Shown here: positions 1 to 7,835 of the stretch, piece after piece
Numbering within the stretch: position 1 is the first letter of the stretch
How the letters are laid out: every line of letters begins with the position of its first letter
NCBI RefSeq assembly: GCF_017993425.1
Contig: NZ_JAGOMQ010000001.1
Location: 89,655-153,654 of the forward strand
DNA: 64,000 nt
DNA from: Amaricoccus sp.
GTDB taxonomy: Bacteria; Pseudomonadota; Alphaproteobacteria; Rhodobacterales; Rhodobacteraceae
Direction of reading: 5' to 3'
Notes under the pieces: generated by a model
Told to the model about the DNA's origin: nothing
Database searches by the model: none
The model's input: only the letters and a program-made list of their open reading frames with translations
Made by a program: the position numbers and the translations under genes

Positions 1-593
1 TCGGCCGCCCCTTCGTGGCGATCCCCCCCGACCTCGCCGCCCGCCGCGTGCTCTTCCTCCACCGCAACCCGATCGACACCGCGGTCTCGTTCTTCCACCA
101 GGTCAACAGCAAGGACTTCGCCCCCGGCACCCTGAAGTACTGGCAGCGCCTCGTGCCGCTCTGGCTGGAGGGCCGCCTGCCCCCCCGCTCCATCGACGCC
201 TTCGTGCTGCACCCGAACTACGGCGTCGAGAAGATCTGCCGCTTCAACCGCGCCTGGCTCGACCACCTCGCCACCCGCCCGGATGCGCTCGTCGTCACCT
301 ACGAGAGCCTGCGCGCCGACCCGCTCCCCGGCTTCGGCCGCATCCTCGACTGGCTCGGCCGCGACGCCTCCGGCCTCGCCGAGGCCATCGAGGACAAGAG
401 CTTCGAGAACATGCGCGCCCGCGAGGCCGCCCGCGCCGGGGACGCCTCCACCTTCCTCAAGCCCGACCGCAGCCGCGACGCCGGCGCCTTCAAGGCCCGC
501 CGCGGCAAGGTCGGCGGCTACGCCGACGAGCTCGCCCCCGGCACGGTCGCCCGCGCCCGCGACATCGCCGCCGCCCATGGCTTCGAGGTCTGA
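1..593 (+). CDS. Sulfotransferase, 5' end outside the window
   Basis: The frame is already open at the left edge (codons begin at base 3), so the N-terminus and the PAPS 5'-phosphosulfate loop lie upstream. What is visible is the C-terminal part of a cytosolic-type sulfotransferase. The segment RVLFLHRNPIDTAVSFFHQ looks like the 3'-phosphate-binding strand and helix of PAPS sulfotransferases, and it is followed by a YESLRADP segment and a basic tail with KARRGKVGGY. The family transfers sulfate from PAPS to hydroxyls of glycans or small molecules; the acceptor cannot be read from sequence. The stop lies 4 bp before the next sulfotransferase start, so the two are probably co-transcribed. The apparent GTG start at 15 is an internal valine codon. 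Confidence 0.75.
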   Translation, partial: GRPFVAIPPDLAARRVLFLHRNPIDTAVSFFHQVNSKDFAPGTLKYWQRLVPLWLEGRLPPRSIDAFVLHPNYGVEKICRFNRAWLDHLATRPDALVVTYESLRADPLPGFGRILDWLGRDASGLAEAIEDKSFENMRAREAARAGDASTFLKPDRSRDAGAFKARRGKVGGYADELAPGTVARARDIAAAHGFEV

Positions 594-597
594 GCCG

Positions 598-1290
598 ATG
601 CCGCTCGCCCGCATCGGCGCCACGACGCTGTTCTTCGTCCACGTCCCCAAGACCGGCGGCACCAGCGTCGAGGCCTACCTGCGCGCCAAGGGCGCCGCCC
701 TCGCGCTGCACGGCCAGGGCAAGGGCTGGGCGCGCGTCCCCGTGCAGCACCTCCACCGCGAGGCCTGGGCCGAGATCGTGCCCCCTGGCGCCTACGACGC
801 CGGCTTCGCCGTGCTCCGCGATCCCAAGGCCCGGCTGGTCTCCGAGTTCCGGATGCGCGCCGAGCCGCTCCGCCCCAAGCTCCGCCCCATCGGCCTCGCC
901 CGGCTGGCGCGCAACCGCGTCGCCGGCCGGCCGACCTACCTCGCCCGCCTCGGCGGCCGCACGGAATATCTCGACTTCGACCAATGGGCGGCCCGCGCGC
1001 TGGCCGAGGCCGGCCGCGACCCCTGGACCCTCTCCAACCACCTCCGCCCGCAGGCCGCCTTCGTCGACCCCCGCCACCGCCTCTTCCGGCTCGAGGACGG
1101 CCTCGACGCCGTGTTCCGCTGGATCGACGCGACCACCGGCACGCCGCCCACCCCCGGCCTCTTCCACGAGCGCCGCTCCTCGCCCATCCCGGTCGCCTGC
1201 TCCCGCGCCACCGACGCGCTGATCCGCGACGCCTACGCCGAGGACTACGCCCTCCTCGCCTCCCTCGCCGCCGCGGAGCCCCCCGCATGA
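598..1290 (+). CDS. Sulfotransferase family 2-like protein (230 aa)
   Basis: The N-terminus carries FFVHVPKTGGTSVEAYL, the PAPS 5'-phosphosulfate loop (PKTGGTS) typical of Sulfotransfer_2-type carbohydrate sulfotransferases. AVLRDPKARLVSEFRM at about residues 78-93 looks like the 3'-phosphate motif. I chose the ATG at 598 because it puts the P-loop at residue 17; the longer open frame upstream is low-complexity and overlaps the preceding gene. The gene sits 4 bp after another sulfotransferase and its stop overlaps an ATG (ATGA) that opens the small repeat frames leading to a GT4 glycosyltransferase. Inference: it sulfates a sugar in a surface polysaccharide or glycolipid. Confidence 0.75.
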   Translation: MPLARIGATTLFFVHVPKTGGTSVEAYLRAKGAALALHGQGKGWARVPVQHLHREAWAEIVPPGAYDAGFAVLRDPKARLVSEFRMRAEPLRPKLRPIGLARLARNRVAGRPTYLARLGGRTEYLDFDQWAARALAEAGRDPWTLSNHLRPQAAFVDPRHRLFRLEDGLDAVFRWIDATTGTPPTPGLFHERRSSPIPVACSRATDALIRDAYAEDYALLASLAAAEPPA

Positions 1291-1582
1291 CCGCCCCGCC
1301 GGCCCACCTCGCCCTCGTGACCAGCCTCATCAAGTCGACCGGCGCGGGCGAGCCCTTCCGCGGCAAGACCGCCGTCGCCCGCCACGCCGTCGGGCTCCGC
1401 CCCGCCCGACACGCCGCCGCGGAGGCCCCTGCATGACCGACCCGCCGGGCCGCCTCGCCATCGTGACCAGCCTCGTCAAGTCGACCGGCGCGGGCGAGCC
1501 CTTCCGCAGCGAGACCGCCATCGCCCGCCACGCCGTCGGGCGCCGCCCCGCCCGACACGCCGCCGCGGAGGCCCCTGCATGA
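1287..1582 (+). repeat. Two tandem 146-bp degenerate copies of the GT4 gene start (mini-ORFs of 49 aa)
   Basis: The ATGs at 1287, 1433 and 1579 are exactly 146 bp apart. The first two open 49-codon frames (1287-1436 and 1433-1582) that each end in the TGA of the next ATGA overlap; the third is the real glycosyltransferase start. The mini-ORFs begin MTAPPAHLALVTS and MTDPPGRLAIVTS against MTEPPGRLAIVTS in the intact gene, and a second similar patch lies near residue 30 (TAIARHAV against TAIVCYSV). The ends (HAAAEAPA) also resemble the upstream sulfotransferase C-terminus. This looks like a duplicated gene junction, decayed but still open and translationally coupled. Confidence 0.85.
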
Positions 1583-2742
1583 CCGAGCCGCCGGGCCGCC
1601 TCGCCATCGTGACCAGCGTCGTCGGCAAGTCGACGGAGATCTCCCAGCGCCGCCACATCAACGAGCTCTTCGGCGGGAACACCGCCATCGTCTGCTACTC
1701 TGTCGAGCCCGGCTTCACCACCGGGAAGCCCATGCTCCACGTCACCCGCCGCCCGCCCGGCCTCGCCCCCCGCGCCGAGCTCGAGCTCGGCAAGGCCTGG
1801 AACACCCTGCGCTGGCAGGCCTCCGGCGTGCCCTTCGGCCGGGTGCGCGACCGCGTCGAGGCCTTCCTGCGCGAGAACCGCTGCTTCGCCATCCTCGCCG
1901 AGTTCGGCCATCTCGGCTCCAGCTTCGCGCCCGTCGGCCAGGCGCTCGGCATCCCGGTCTTCGTCTACTTCCGCGGCTTCGACGCCTCGAAGCGCCTGTC
2001 CTCGCCGCTCCGCGTCCTCTCCTACCGCGCCGCGATCCCCCGCCTCGCCGGCTGGTTCTCCGTCTCGCAGTCGCTCCTCGACAACCTCGCCGCCAAGGGG
2101 CTCCGCCACCCCAACAGCCACGTCATCCCCTCCGGCGTCGACACCGACCTGTTCGCCCCGGCGGAGAAGGACCCCGACCTCGTCCTCGCCGTCGGCCGGA
2201 TGATCCCGAAGAAGGCCCCCCTCGTCACCATCGCCGCCTTCGCCCGCGCCGCCGCCGACCTCCCCTCCAAGCGCCTCGAGATGATCGGCGACGGCCCCCT
2301 CCTCGACCCCGCCCGCGCCGAGGCCGCCCGCCTCGGCGTCGCCGGCCGCGTGAGCTTCCTCGGCCTCCAGCCGCACGCCGTGGTCCGCGACAAGATGGCC
2401 CGCGCCGCGGTCTTCGCGCAGCACTCGGTCACCGACGCCGAGGGCAACGAGGAGGGCCTCCCCATCGCCATCCAGGAGGCGATGGCCTCGGGCGCCGTGG
2501 TGGTCTCCACGATCCACGCCGGCATCCCCGACGCCGTCACCTCCGGCGCCGACGGAATCCTCGTCCCCGAGCACGACCTCGAAGGCTACACGGCCGCGCT
2601 CCGCTCCGTCCTCGCCGACGCCCCCCTCCGGCGCCGCCTCGCCGAAGCCGCCCGCGCCCGCGCCGTGACGCAGTTCGACACCCGCGTCCTCCACCGCCGG
2701 ATCGAGGACATCATCCGCGCCGCGACGGGCGCCCCCGCCTGA
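1579..2742 (+). CDS. Glycosyltransferase family 4 (387 aa)
   Basis: A typical two-domain GT-B enzyme. The C-terminal half has the donor-binding signatures: VLAVGRMIPKKAP at the domain boundary, MIGDGPLL, VSFLGLQP, and the E-x7-E motif in EGLPIAIQEAMASGA followed by IPDAV and DGILVPEHD. Length is normal for GT4. The family transfers a sugar from a nucleotide donor with retention of configuration, at the cytoplasmic face of the membrane; acceptor and sugar are unknown. The start is the third of three 146-bp-spaced ATGs and the only one followed by a full protein. With the two sulfotransferases upstream it suggests assembly of a sulfated exopolysaccharide or capsule. Confidence 0.88.
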   Translation: MTEPPGRLAIVTSVVGKSTEISQRRHINELFGGNTAIVCYSVEPGFTTGKPMLHVTRRPPGLAPRAELELGKAWNTLRWQASGVPFGRVRDRVEAFLRENRCFAILAEFGHLGSSFAPVGQALGIPVFVYFRGFDASKRLSSPLRVLSYRAAIPRLAGWFSVSQSLLDNLAAKGLRHPNSHVIPSGVDTDLFAPAEKDPDLVLAVGRMIPKKAPLVTIAAFARAAADLPSKRLEMIGDGPLLDPARAEAARLGVAGRVSFLGLQPHAVVRDKMARAAVFAQHSVTDAEGNEEGLPIAIQEAMASGAVVVSTIHAGIPDAVTSGADGILVPEHDLEGYTAALRSVLADAPLRRRLAEAARARAVTQFDTRVLHRRIEDIIRAATGAPA

Positions 2743-2843
2743 ACGGCGGTCTTGCCGCCTGACGCCCCAAGACGGCCCCGACACAACCCCGCTTGCCCCG
2801 CCGCCGCCTCCCCCGATAGGCTCGCCGAAACGGGAGGACCAGC

Positions 2844-3731
2844 ATGGCCAACGTCGCGGTGATCGGGCTCGGCTCGATGGGATACGGCATGGCGACGTCG
2901 CTGGTCCGCGCCGGCCACCGCACCTGGGGCGCCGACGTCGCCCCCGCGCAGGCCGGGCGCTTCCGCGCCGAGGGCGGCCAGCCCGGCCCCGTCCCCGGCC
3001 CGGACCTCGACGCCGCCGTCGTCGTCGTCCTCAACGCCGCCCAGACCGAGGCCGCCCTCTTCGGCCCCGACGGCATGGCGCCCACCCTCCGCCCCGGCGC
3101 CGTCGTCATCGCCTGCGCCACCGTCGCCCCCGACTTCGCCCGCGCCATGGAGGCCCGCGCCGCCGCCCTCGGCCTCCTCTACCTCGACGCCCCCATCTCC
3201 GGCGGGTCGGCCAAGGCGGCGCAGGGCCAGCTCTCCGTCATGGCCTCCGGCACGCCCGCGGCCTTCGCCGCCGCCCGCCCCGTCCTCGACGCCACCGCCG
3301 CGAAGGTCTTCGAGCTCGGCGACGCCGCCGGCGCCGGCTCGGCGATGAAGGCCGTGAACCAGCTCCTCGCCGGCGTCCACATCGCCGCCATGGCCGAGGC
3401 GCTGACCTTCGGCCTCACCCAGGGCGTCACCCCCGAGCGCTTCCTCGAGGTCATCCCGCAATGCGCCGGCACGAGCTGGATGCTGGAGAACCGCGCCCCC
3501 CACGTCGCGGCCGGCGACTACACCCCGCATTCCGCCGTCGACATCTGGCCGAAGGACCTCGGCATCGTCCTCGACATCGCCCGCTCCGCCCGCTTCGCCG
3601 CCCCCCTGACCGCCGCCGCCCTCCAGCAGTTCCTCGCAGCCTCCGGCTCCGGCCTCGGCCGCGAGGACGACGCCGCCGTCGCCAAGGTCTACGCCCGCAA
3701 CGCCGGCCTCAAGCTCCCGGGCGACCCATGA
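2844..3731 (+). CDS. ltnD: L-threonate dehydrogenase (beta-hydroxyacid dehydrogenase family)
   Basis: 295 aa, the usual length for 3-hydroxyisobutyrate dehydrogenase-like enzymes. The Rossmann motif VIGLGSMGYGMA is at residues 5-16, the substrate motif DAPISGGSAKA at about 115-125, and GSAMKAVNQLLAG near 168 carries the catalytic lysine. LtnD oxidises the C2 hydroxyl of L-threonate with NAD+ (known family role). The assignment rests on context: the next three genes are OtnK, OtnC and OtnI homologues, the pathway defined for DUF1537 kinases. A strong Shine-Dalgarno GGGAGG lies 7 bp before the ATG. A weak hairpin (2745-2759) separates it from the GT4 gene. Its 3' end is duplicated in the spacer that follows. 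Confidence 0.85.
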   Translation: MANVAVIGLGSMGYGMATSLVRAGHRTWGADVAPAQAGRFRAEGGQPGPVPGPDLDAAVVVVLNAAQTEAALFGPDGMAPTLRPGAVVIACATVAPDFARAMEARAAALGLLYLDAPISGGSAKAAQGQLSVMASGTPAAFAAARPVLDATAAKVFELGDAAGAGSAMKAVNQLLAGVHIAAMAEALTFGLTQGVTPERFLEVIPQCAGTSWMLENRAPHVAAGDYTPHSAVDIWPKDLGIVLDIARSARFAAPLTAAALQQFLAASGSGLGREDDAAVAKVYARNAGLKLPGDP

Positions 3732-4096
3732 CCCGCGCCGGCCACACCGGCGATCCCACCGCCGCGACCGACCTCGCCCGCTCCCGCGCGCCGGTCTCGC
3801 GGCTCATGGACGCGCCCACCGACCCGGCCGCTCCCTGCCGCCTCGACGTCCGGCTCCGGCCGCGAGGACGACGCCCCCGCCGCCAAGGTCTACGCCCCCA
3901 ACGCCAGCCTGGAGCTCACACGCGGCCCATGACCCACACCGGCCGCACAAGCGATGGACTCATCGGCCCGACCGACCTCGACCGCCGCGGCGCCCTGGCC
4001 TCGCAGCACTCGGGCATCCATCCGGACCCGGCAGCGCCTCGCCGCCAGGGTCCTCGCCCGCCACGCCGCCCCCAGGCCCCGGTGACCCTGCCATGA
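3728..4096 (+). repeat. Degenerate duplicated ltnD/otnK junction forming a 122-codon open frame
   Basis: The frame opens at the ATGA overlapping the ltnD stop and closes at the ATGA that starts otnK. ATGs at 3728, 3929 and 4093 head three related segments: MTRAGHTGD, MTHTGRTSD and MTLLGCIGDD, each followed by a TDLA/TDLD patch and an APVS or ALAS patch. Between the first two lies a decayed copy of the ltnD 3' end (about 3841-3931 resembles 3640-3731, ending in the same GGCCCATG/GACCCATG). It is very probably not a functional protein. It is a tandem duplication of a gene boundary kept open from stop to start. Confidence 0.8.
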
Positions 4097-5358
4097 CCCT
4101 TCTCGGCTGCATCGGCGACGACCTCACCGGCTCGACCGACCTCGCCGGCCTCCTCGCCCGCTCCGGCGCGCCCGTCTCGCTCCGCATGGGCGTGCCCACG
4201 GACCCGCCTGCGGAAGCCGCGCCCATCGAGGTGATCGCGCTGAAATGCCGCACCGCGCCGGTCGCCGAGGCCGTCGCCGAGACCCGCGCCGCCCTCGCCT
4301 GGCTGCGCGCCGCCGGGGCCTCGCGCTTCTTCTGGAAATACTGCTCCACCTTCGACTCGACCCCCCAAGGCAACATCGGCCCCGTCGCCGAGGCCCTGAT
4401 GGCCGACCTCGGCGCCGCCCAGACCATCTACTGCCCCGCCTTCCCCGAGAACGGCCGCGCCGTCTTCATGGGCGTCCTCTTCGTCGGCGAGCAGCCGCTG
4501 GCCGAGAGCCCGATGAAGGACCACCCGCTGACGCCCATGCGCGACTCGAACCTGATGCGCCTCCTCGCGCCGCAGGTCGCCCGCCCGGTCGGCCTCGCCA
4601 ACCGCCTCGCCGTCGCCCGCGGCCCCGAGGCCCTGCGCGCCCGCCTCGCCGCGCTCGCCGCGGAAGGCGTCGCCCATGTCGTCGTCGACGCGGTGGCCGA
4701 CGCCGACCTCCGCGTCATCGCCGAGGCCTGCCGCGACATGCCGCTCCTGACCGGCGGCAGCGCCGTCGCCATGCCGCTCCCCGAGCTTTGGCTCCGCGAG
4801 GGCCTGCTCGCCCGCGAGCCCGAGGCCGCCCGCCCGCCGGCCCCCGGCCCCGGCGCCGTCATCCTCTCCGGCAGCTGCTCCGCCATGACCAACCGCCAGG
4901 TCGCCGCCTGGCGCGCCACCGGCGCGCCCGCGTTCCGCCTCGACCCCGCCGCGCTCGCCGCCGAAGGCCCGGGAGCCGCGCTCGACTGGCTCGCCGCGCA
5001 GCCGCCCGACCCCGCGCCGCTCCTCTACGCCACCGCCGAGCCGGCCGAGGTCCGCGCCGCCCAGGCCGCGCTTGGTGCCGCCCGCGCCGGCGAGATCGTC
5101 GAGCAGGCGCTCGCCCGCCTCGCCGTCGCCGCCCGCGACCGCGGCGCCCGCCGCCTCGTCGTCGCCGGCGGCGAGACCTCGGGCGCGGTCGCCCGGGCCC
5201 TCGGCGTCGCCCGCCTCCGCGTCGGCCCCGAGATCGCCCCCGGCGTCCCCTGGTGCTTCGCCGAGAGCGCCGGCCACCCGATCGCGCTCACGCTCAAATC
5301 CGGCAACTTCGGCGCCGAGACCTTCTTCGCCGACGCCCTCGCCGCCCTCGGCCGATGA
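4093..5358 (+). CDS. otnK: 3-oxo-tetronate kinase (DUF1537 family)
   Basis: 421 aa. The N-terminal acid-sugar-binding domain starts CIGDDLTGSTDLAGLLA, with the GDDxTG signature of the DUF1537 kinase family. The C-terminal nucleotide-binding domain shows ILSGSCSAMTNRQVAAW and LVVAGGETSGAVARALG followed by GPEIAPGVPW. Known role: ATP-dependent phosphorylation of 3-oxo-tetronate (here the LtnD product) to the 4-phosphate. The start is the third of a series of duplicated starts and the only one giving the full domain. The stop TGA overlaps an ATG that opens the long spacer frame towards otnC. Confidence 0.88.
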   Translation: MTLLGCIGDDLTGSTDLAGLLARSGAPVSLRMGVPTDPPAEAAPIEVIALKCRTAPVAEAVAETRAALAWLRAAGASRFFWKYCSTFDSTPQGNIGPVAEALMADLGAAQTIYCPAFPENGRAVFMGVLFVGEQPLAESPMKDHPLTPMRDSNLMRLLAPQVARPVGLANRLAVARGPEALRARLAALAAEGVAHVVVDAVADADLRVIAEACRDMPLLTGGSAVAMPLPELWLREGLLAREPEAARPPAPGPGAVILSGSCSAMTNRQVAAWRATGAPAFRLDPAALAAEGPGAALDWLAAQPPDPAPLLYATAEPAEVRAAQAALGAARAGEIVEQALARLAVAARDRGARRLVVAGGETSGAVARALGVARLRVGPEIAPGVPWCFAESAGHPIALTLKSGNFGAETFFADALAALGR

Positions 5359-5533
5359 CCCGCCCCGCTCCCCGGTCCAGCCGTCCCCGCATCCCCGGGC
5401 CTCCCCCGTCGGCCGGCCGCCCCGGCCCGGCCGCCCGGGCGCCCTGCGCAGCCCGAGCTGCGCCGCCATCTCCCTCGGCGGCCGCATCCCGGCTGAGGCC
5501 CCGGATCGGGTCGGAACAGGACGCCACGCCGAA

Positions 5534-5758
5534 GCCAGACGGATTTGACCCGTGGCAAATCCGTCCGCGATCGCCCCTCGGGGGGCGAGCGCGATTCCGC
5601 GCTCGCCGGGGCGCTCACGGACGGATTGCGCGCGACGGGGAAATCTTCACCCCTCACGGCCTCCGCGCCAACGCGCTCCAGCCGTCGGCGCGGCGAAAGC
5701 CATGCTTTCGCTTGTCGCGCCGTAGCCTCGCGGGCGGAGCCCACTTCGGTCGGGCGGC
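5534..5758 (+). repeat. Dispersed structured repeat, family A, copy 1
   Basis: About 225 bp, roughly 90% identical by eye to 12277-12500. It begins with a perfect 10-bp stem GACGGATTTG / CAAATCCGTC around an 8-nt loop (5538-5565), followed by a GCGAGCGCG / CGCGCTCGC stem. A larger inverted pairing links the region near 5556-5577 with 5604-5629. The second half is a conserved non-palindromic block containing GCCAACGCGCTCCAGCCGTC. Confidence 0.85.
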
Positions 5759-5826
5759 TTTCGGCTTCATTCCGTCTGTGCGGGCCGGAGGAGAAGCGTG
5801 CCCCCCCCGGCCCCCCGCAGACATTT

Positions 5827-5880
5827 TGCGCCAGCCCGGGTCGGCGCGCCGATATCCCCTCGAGACGCCGACCGACCCGG
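5827..5880 (+). repeat. Dispersed repeat family B, partial copy (right half)
   Basis: The stretch from TTTGCGCCAGCCCGGG through GGCGCGCCGA to about 5880 matches 6787-6838 in the spacer before otnI (shared cores GCGCCAGCCC and GGCGCGCCGA). It sits just upstream of otnC, as the other copy sits upstream of otnI. Confidence 0.55.
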
Positions 5881-5931
5881 GAGGCGCCGTCCGAGGCCTT
5901 CGGGCCGAGCCCCGTATGACATGACCCGCCC

Positions 5932-6582
5932 ATGACCCCCGAATCCGCCCTCCGCGAGCTGATCTGCACCCTGGCGAGGTCGCTCTTCGACCGCGGCCTC
6001 ACCGGCGGCTCGACCGGCAACATCTCCGCCCGCACCCCCGACGGCGGCCTCCTCGTCTCGCCGACCGGCACGAGCTTCGGCCGGCTCGACCCCGCCCGCC
6101 TCAGCCGCTTCGACGCCGGCGGCGCCCTGACCGGCGGCGACAAGCCGACCAAGGAGATGCCGCTCCACAGCGCCTTCTACGACACCCGCTCCACCGCGGG
6201 CGCCGTCGTCCACCTGCATTCCTGCCACGCCGTCGCCCTCTCGATGCTGCCCGAGGTCGACCCCGACGACTTCCTCCCCCCGCTTACCCCCTACGCGATC
6301 ATGAAGCTCGGCCGGGTGAAGCTCCTGCCGTTCTTCCTGCCCAGCGACCCCGCCATGGGGGCCGCCGTCCGCAGCCTCGCCGGCCGGCGCAGCGCGGTGA
6401 TGCTCGCCAACCACGGCCCCGTCGTCGCCGCCGCCGACGTCGAGGCCGCCTGCAACGCCATCGAGGAGCTCGAGGACACCGCCCGCCTCGCCCTCCTCAC
6501 CCGCGGCCTCGCCCCCCGCGCCCTCACCCCGGATCAGATCCGCGCCGTCGTGACCAAATTCGACGTGGAATGGGACGCATGA
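5932..6582 (+). CDS. otnC: 3-oxo-tetronate 4-phosphate decarboxylase (class II aldolase family)
   Basis: 216 aa, the family's usual length. Zinc-aldolase features are in order: GGSTGNISART (phosphate loop) near residues 24-34, VSPTGTSFG, the histidine pair in AVVHLHSCHAVALS, and ANHGPVVAA with the distal histidine. Known role of OtnC: decarboxylation of 3-oxo-tetronate 4-phosphate, giving dihydroxyacetone phosphate. A plain L-fuculose-phosphate aldolase is the alternative, but the OtnK and OtnI neighbours favour OtnC. ATG at 5932 follows closely spaced ATGACATGA/ATGAC motifs. The stop overlaps an ATG that opens the next spacer frame. Confidence 0.85.
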   Translation: MTPESALRELICTLARSLFDRGLTGGSTGNISARTPDGGLLVSPTGTSFGRLDPARLSRFDAGGALTGGDKPTKEMPLHSAFYDTRSTAGAVVHLHSCHAVALSMLPEVDPDDFLPPLTPYAIMKLGRVKLLPFFLPSDPAMGAAVRSLAGRRSAVMLANHGPVVAAADVEAACNAIEELEDTARLALLTRGLAPRALTPDQIRAVVTKFDVEWDA

Positions 6583-6982
6583 CGCGCGCCCCTCAACGCC
6601 CCGCCCGAACCGACGCGCACCCGGCGCCGCCGCGTCGACTGGAAAGCCCGCGCGCTCGCCGACCTCATCGCCTCGCCCGAAGCGGCGCCCGCCGGCCGCC
6701 GCTGCCCTCGCCGATGCGCCAGCATCGGCAGCGCCTGCCTGCCCCGTCACGCCGGAGGCGTGCCTTCGGCACGACGCAGGCGCTTCGCGCCAGCCCAGGC
6801 AGGCGCGCCGACGCCCCCCTGAGATGTCGGCGGGACCAGGCGCAACCGCCGACGCCGGACCCGGGGGTGCGGCGCTCCCCCAAGGCGGCCCCCGGAAGTC
6901 TGCATGAAGCCCCCGCCGGCTTCCGCATGGCCAGGGCGACAGGCCACGACGCCCCGGCGGCGACCCACGAGGAACGCAACCC
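6583..6982 (+). other. 400-bp spacer otnC-otnI with repeat family B and a bridging open frame
   Basis: An open frame begins at the ATGA of the otnC stop (6579) and ends precisely at the TGA inside the ATGA of otnI (6984-6986), 135 codons of Arg/Pro-rich sequence with no domain. It contains repeat family B (6704-6840). A ribosome-binding-like GAGGAAC lies about 10 bp before the otnI ATG. Confidence 0.7.
6704..6840 (+). repeat. Dispersed repeat family B, longest copy
   Basis: The left half (6704-6775, core CCGATGCGCCAGCATCGGCA) recurs on the minus strand at 33587-33656 before mipZ. The right half (6787-6838) recurs at 5827-5880. The hairpin CGTGCC-TTC-GGCACG (about 6759-6773) is kept in the distant copy as CGTGCC-TCA-GGCACG: the stem is conserved and the loop changed, which suggests a structural constraint. 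Confidence 0.7.
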
Positions 6983-7756
6983 ATGAAGTTCTCCGCCAAC
7001 CTCGGCTTCCTCTGGACCGACCGTCCCCTCCCCGACGCCATCCGCGCCGCCCGGGCGGCCGGCTTCGACGCCGTCGAATGCCACTGGCCCTACGCCACAC
7101 CCGCCGCCGAGACGAAGGCCGCCCTCGACGAGACCGGCCTCGCCATGCTGGGCCTCAACACCCTCCGCGGCGACCTCGCCCGCGGCGAGAACGGCCTCGC
7201 CGCGCTCCCGGGCCGCGAGGCCGAGGCCCGCGCCGCCATCGACGAGGCCATCGCCTACGCCGTCGCCATCGGCGCCCGCGCCGTCCACGTCATGGCCGGC
7301 CACAGCGGCGGCCCGCGCGCCCACGCGGCCTTCGCCGCCAACCTCCGCCACGCCTGCGCGGCCGCCGCCCCCCACGGGCTCACGATCCTGATCGAGCCCC
7401 TCAACCACTACGACGCGCCCGGCTACTTCCTCGCCACCTCGACCCAGGCCGCCGCGCTGATCCGCGAGCTCGCCTTGCCGAACCTCCGGCTGATGTTCGA
7501 CTGCTACCACCTGCAGATCATGGAGGGCGACCTCACCCGCCGCCTCGCCGCCCTCCTGCCGCTCACCGGCCATATCCAGATCGCCGCCGTCCCCGACCGC
7601 GGCCCGCCCGACCACGGCGAGCTCGACTACCGCTGGCTCCTGCCCGAGATCGACCGCCTCGGCTGGACCACCCCCGTCGGCGCCGAATACCGCCCCGGCC
7701 CCGACACCGACGCCACCCTCGGCTGGCTCGCCACGGCCCGCGCCGCCTGTGGATAA
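6983..7756 (+). CDS. otnI: 2-oxo-tetronate isomerase (hydroxypyruvate isomerase family)
   Basis: 257 aa TIM-barrel protein of the Hyi/OtnI type. Visible features are KFSANLGFLWTD at the N-terminus, GFDAVECHWPY, ILIEPLNHYDAPGYFL with the metal-binding glutamate, LMFDCYHLQIMEGDL and a second metal region GELDYRWLLPEI and GAEYRPG. OtnI interconverts 2-oxo- and 3-oxo-tetronate in the threonate/erythronate pathway; hydroxypyruvate isomerase is the alternative. The final codons TGT GGA TAA are themselves part of a dispersed DnaA-box element (family C), so the stop codon may have been supplied by that insertion. Confidence 0.82.
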   Translation: MKFSANLGFLWTDRPLPDAIRAARAAGFDAVECHWPYATPAAETKAALDETGLAMLGLNTLRGDLARGENGLAALPGREAEARAAIDEAIAYAVAIGARAVHVMAGHSGGPRAHAAFAANLRHACAAAAPHGLTILIEPLNHYDAPGYFLATSTQAAALIRELALPNLRLMFDCYHLQIMEGDLTRRLAALLPLTGHIQIAAVPDRGPPDHGELDYRWLLPEIDRLGWTTPVGAEYRPGPDTDATLGWLATARAACG

Positions 7757-7818
7757 CTTTAGATCACGGAAAATACGGCGCTATTTCAGTATCTTGCTCA
7801 GCATCACACTGTGGGACA
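7747..7818 (+). repeat. Dispersed element family C, copy 1 (DnaA-box sequence to GTGGGACA)
   Basis: It begins with TGTGGATAA (7748-7756; its complement TTATCCACA is the DnaA-box consensus) and ends CACTGTGGGACA. The right part, CAGTATCTTGCTCAGCATC, matches CAGCATCTTGATAAGCGTC in the copy at 55299-55371. It is AT-rich against a very GC-rich background and overlaps the otnI stop. Confidence 0.75.
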
Positions 7819-7835
7819 TTTTCGACCGCACGGGC

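Larger units (their letters stand above)
5359..5931 (+). other. 573-bp spacer otnK-otnC with dispersed repeats A and B
   Basis: No recognisable gene. An open frame starts at the ATGA of the otnK stop (5355) and runs 189 codons of low-complexity Arg/Pro/Ala sequence to 5924, 8 bp before otnC, where two further ATGA motifs occur. It contains repeat family A (5534-5758) and a partial copy of family B (about 5827-5880). The long gap inside an otherwise tightly packed pathway operon is itself unusual. Confidence 0.7.

Noticed and set aside
15..593. Complete sulfotransferase starting at GTG 15
   Set aside because: The frame is open to the window edge and the PAPS 5' loop is missing, so the gene must start upstream.
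5355..5924. A 189-codon protein between otnK and otnC
   Set aside because: Low-complexity Arg/Pro/Ala sequence spanning dispersed repeats A and B, with no domain; treated as a bridging spacer.
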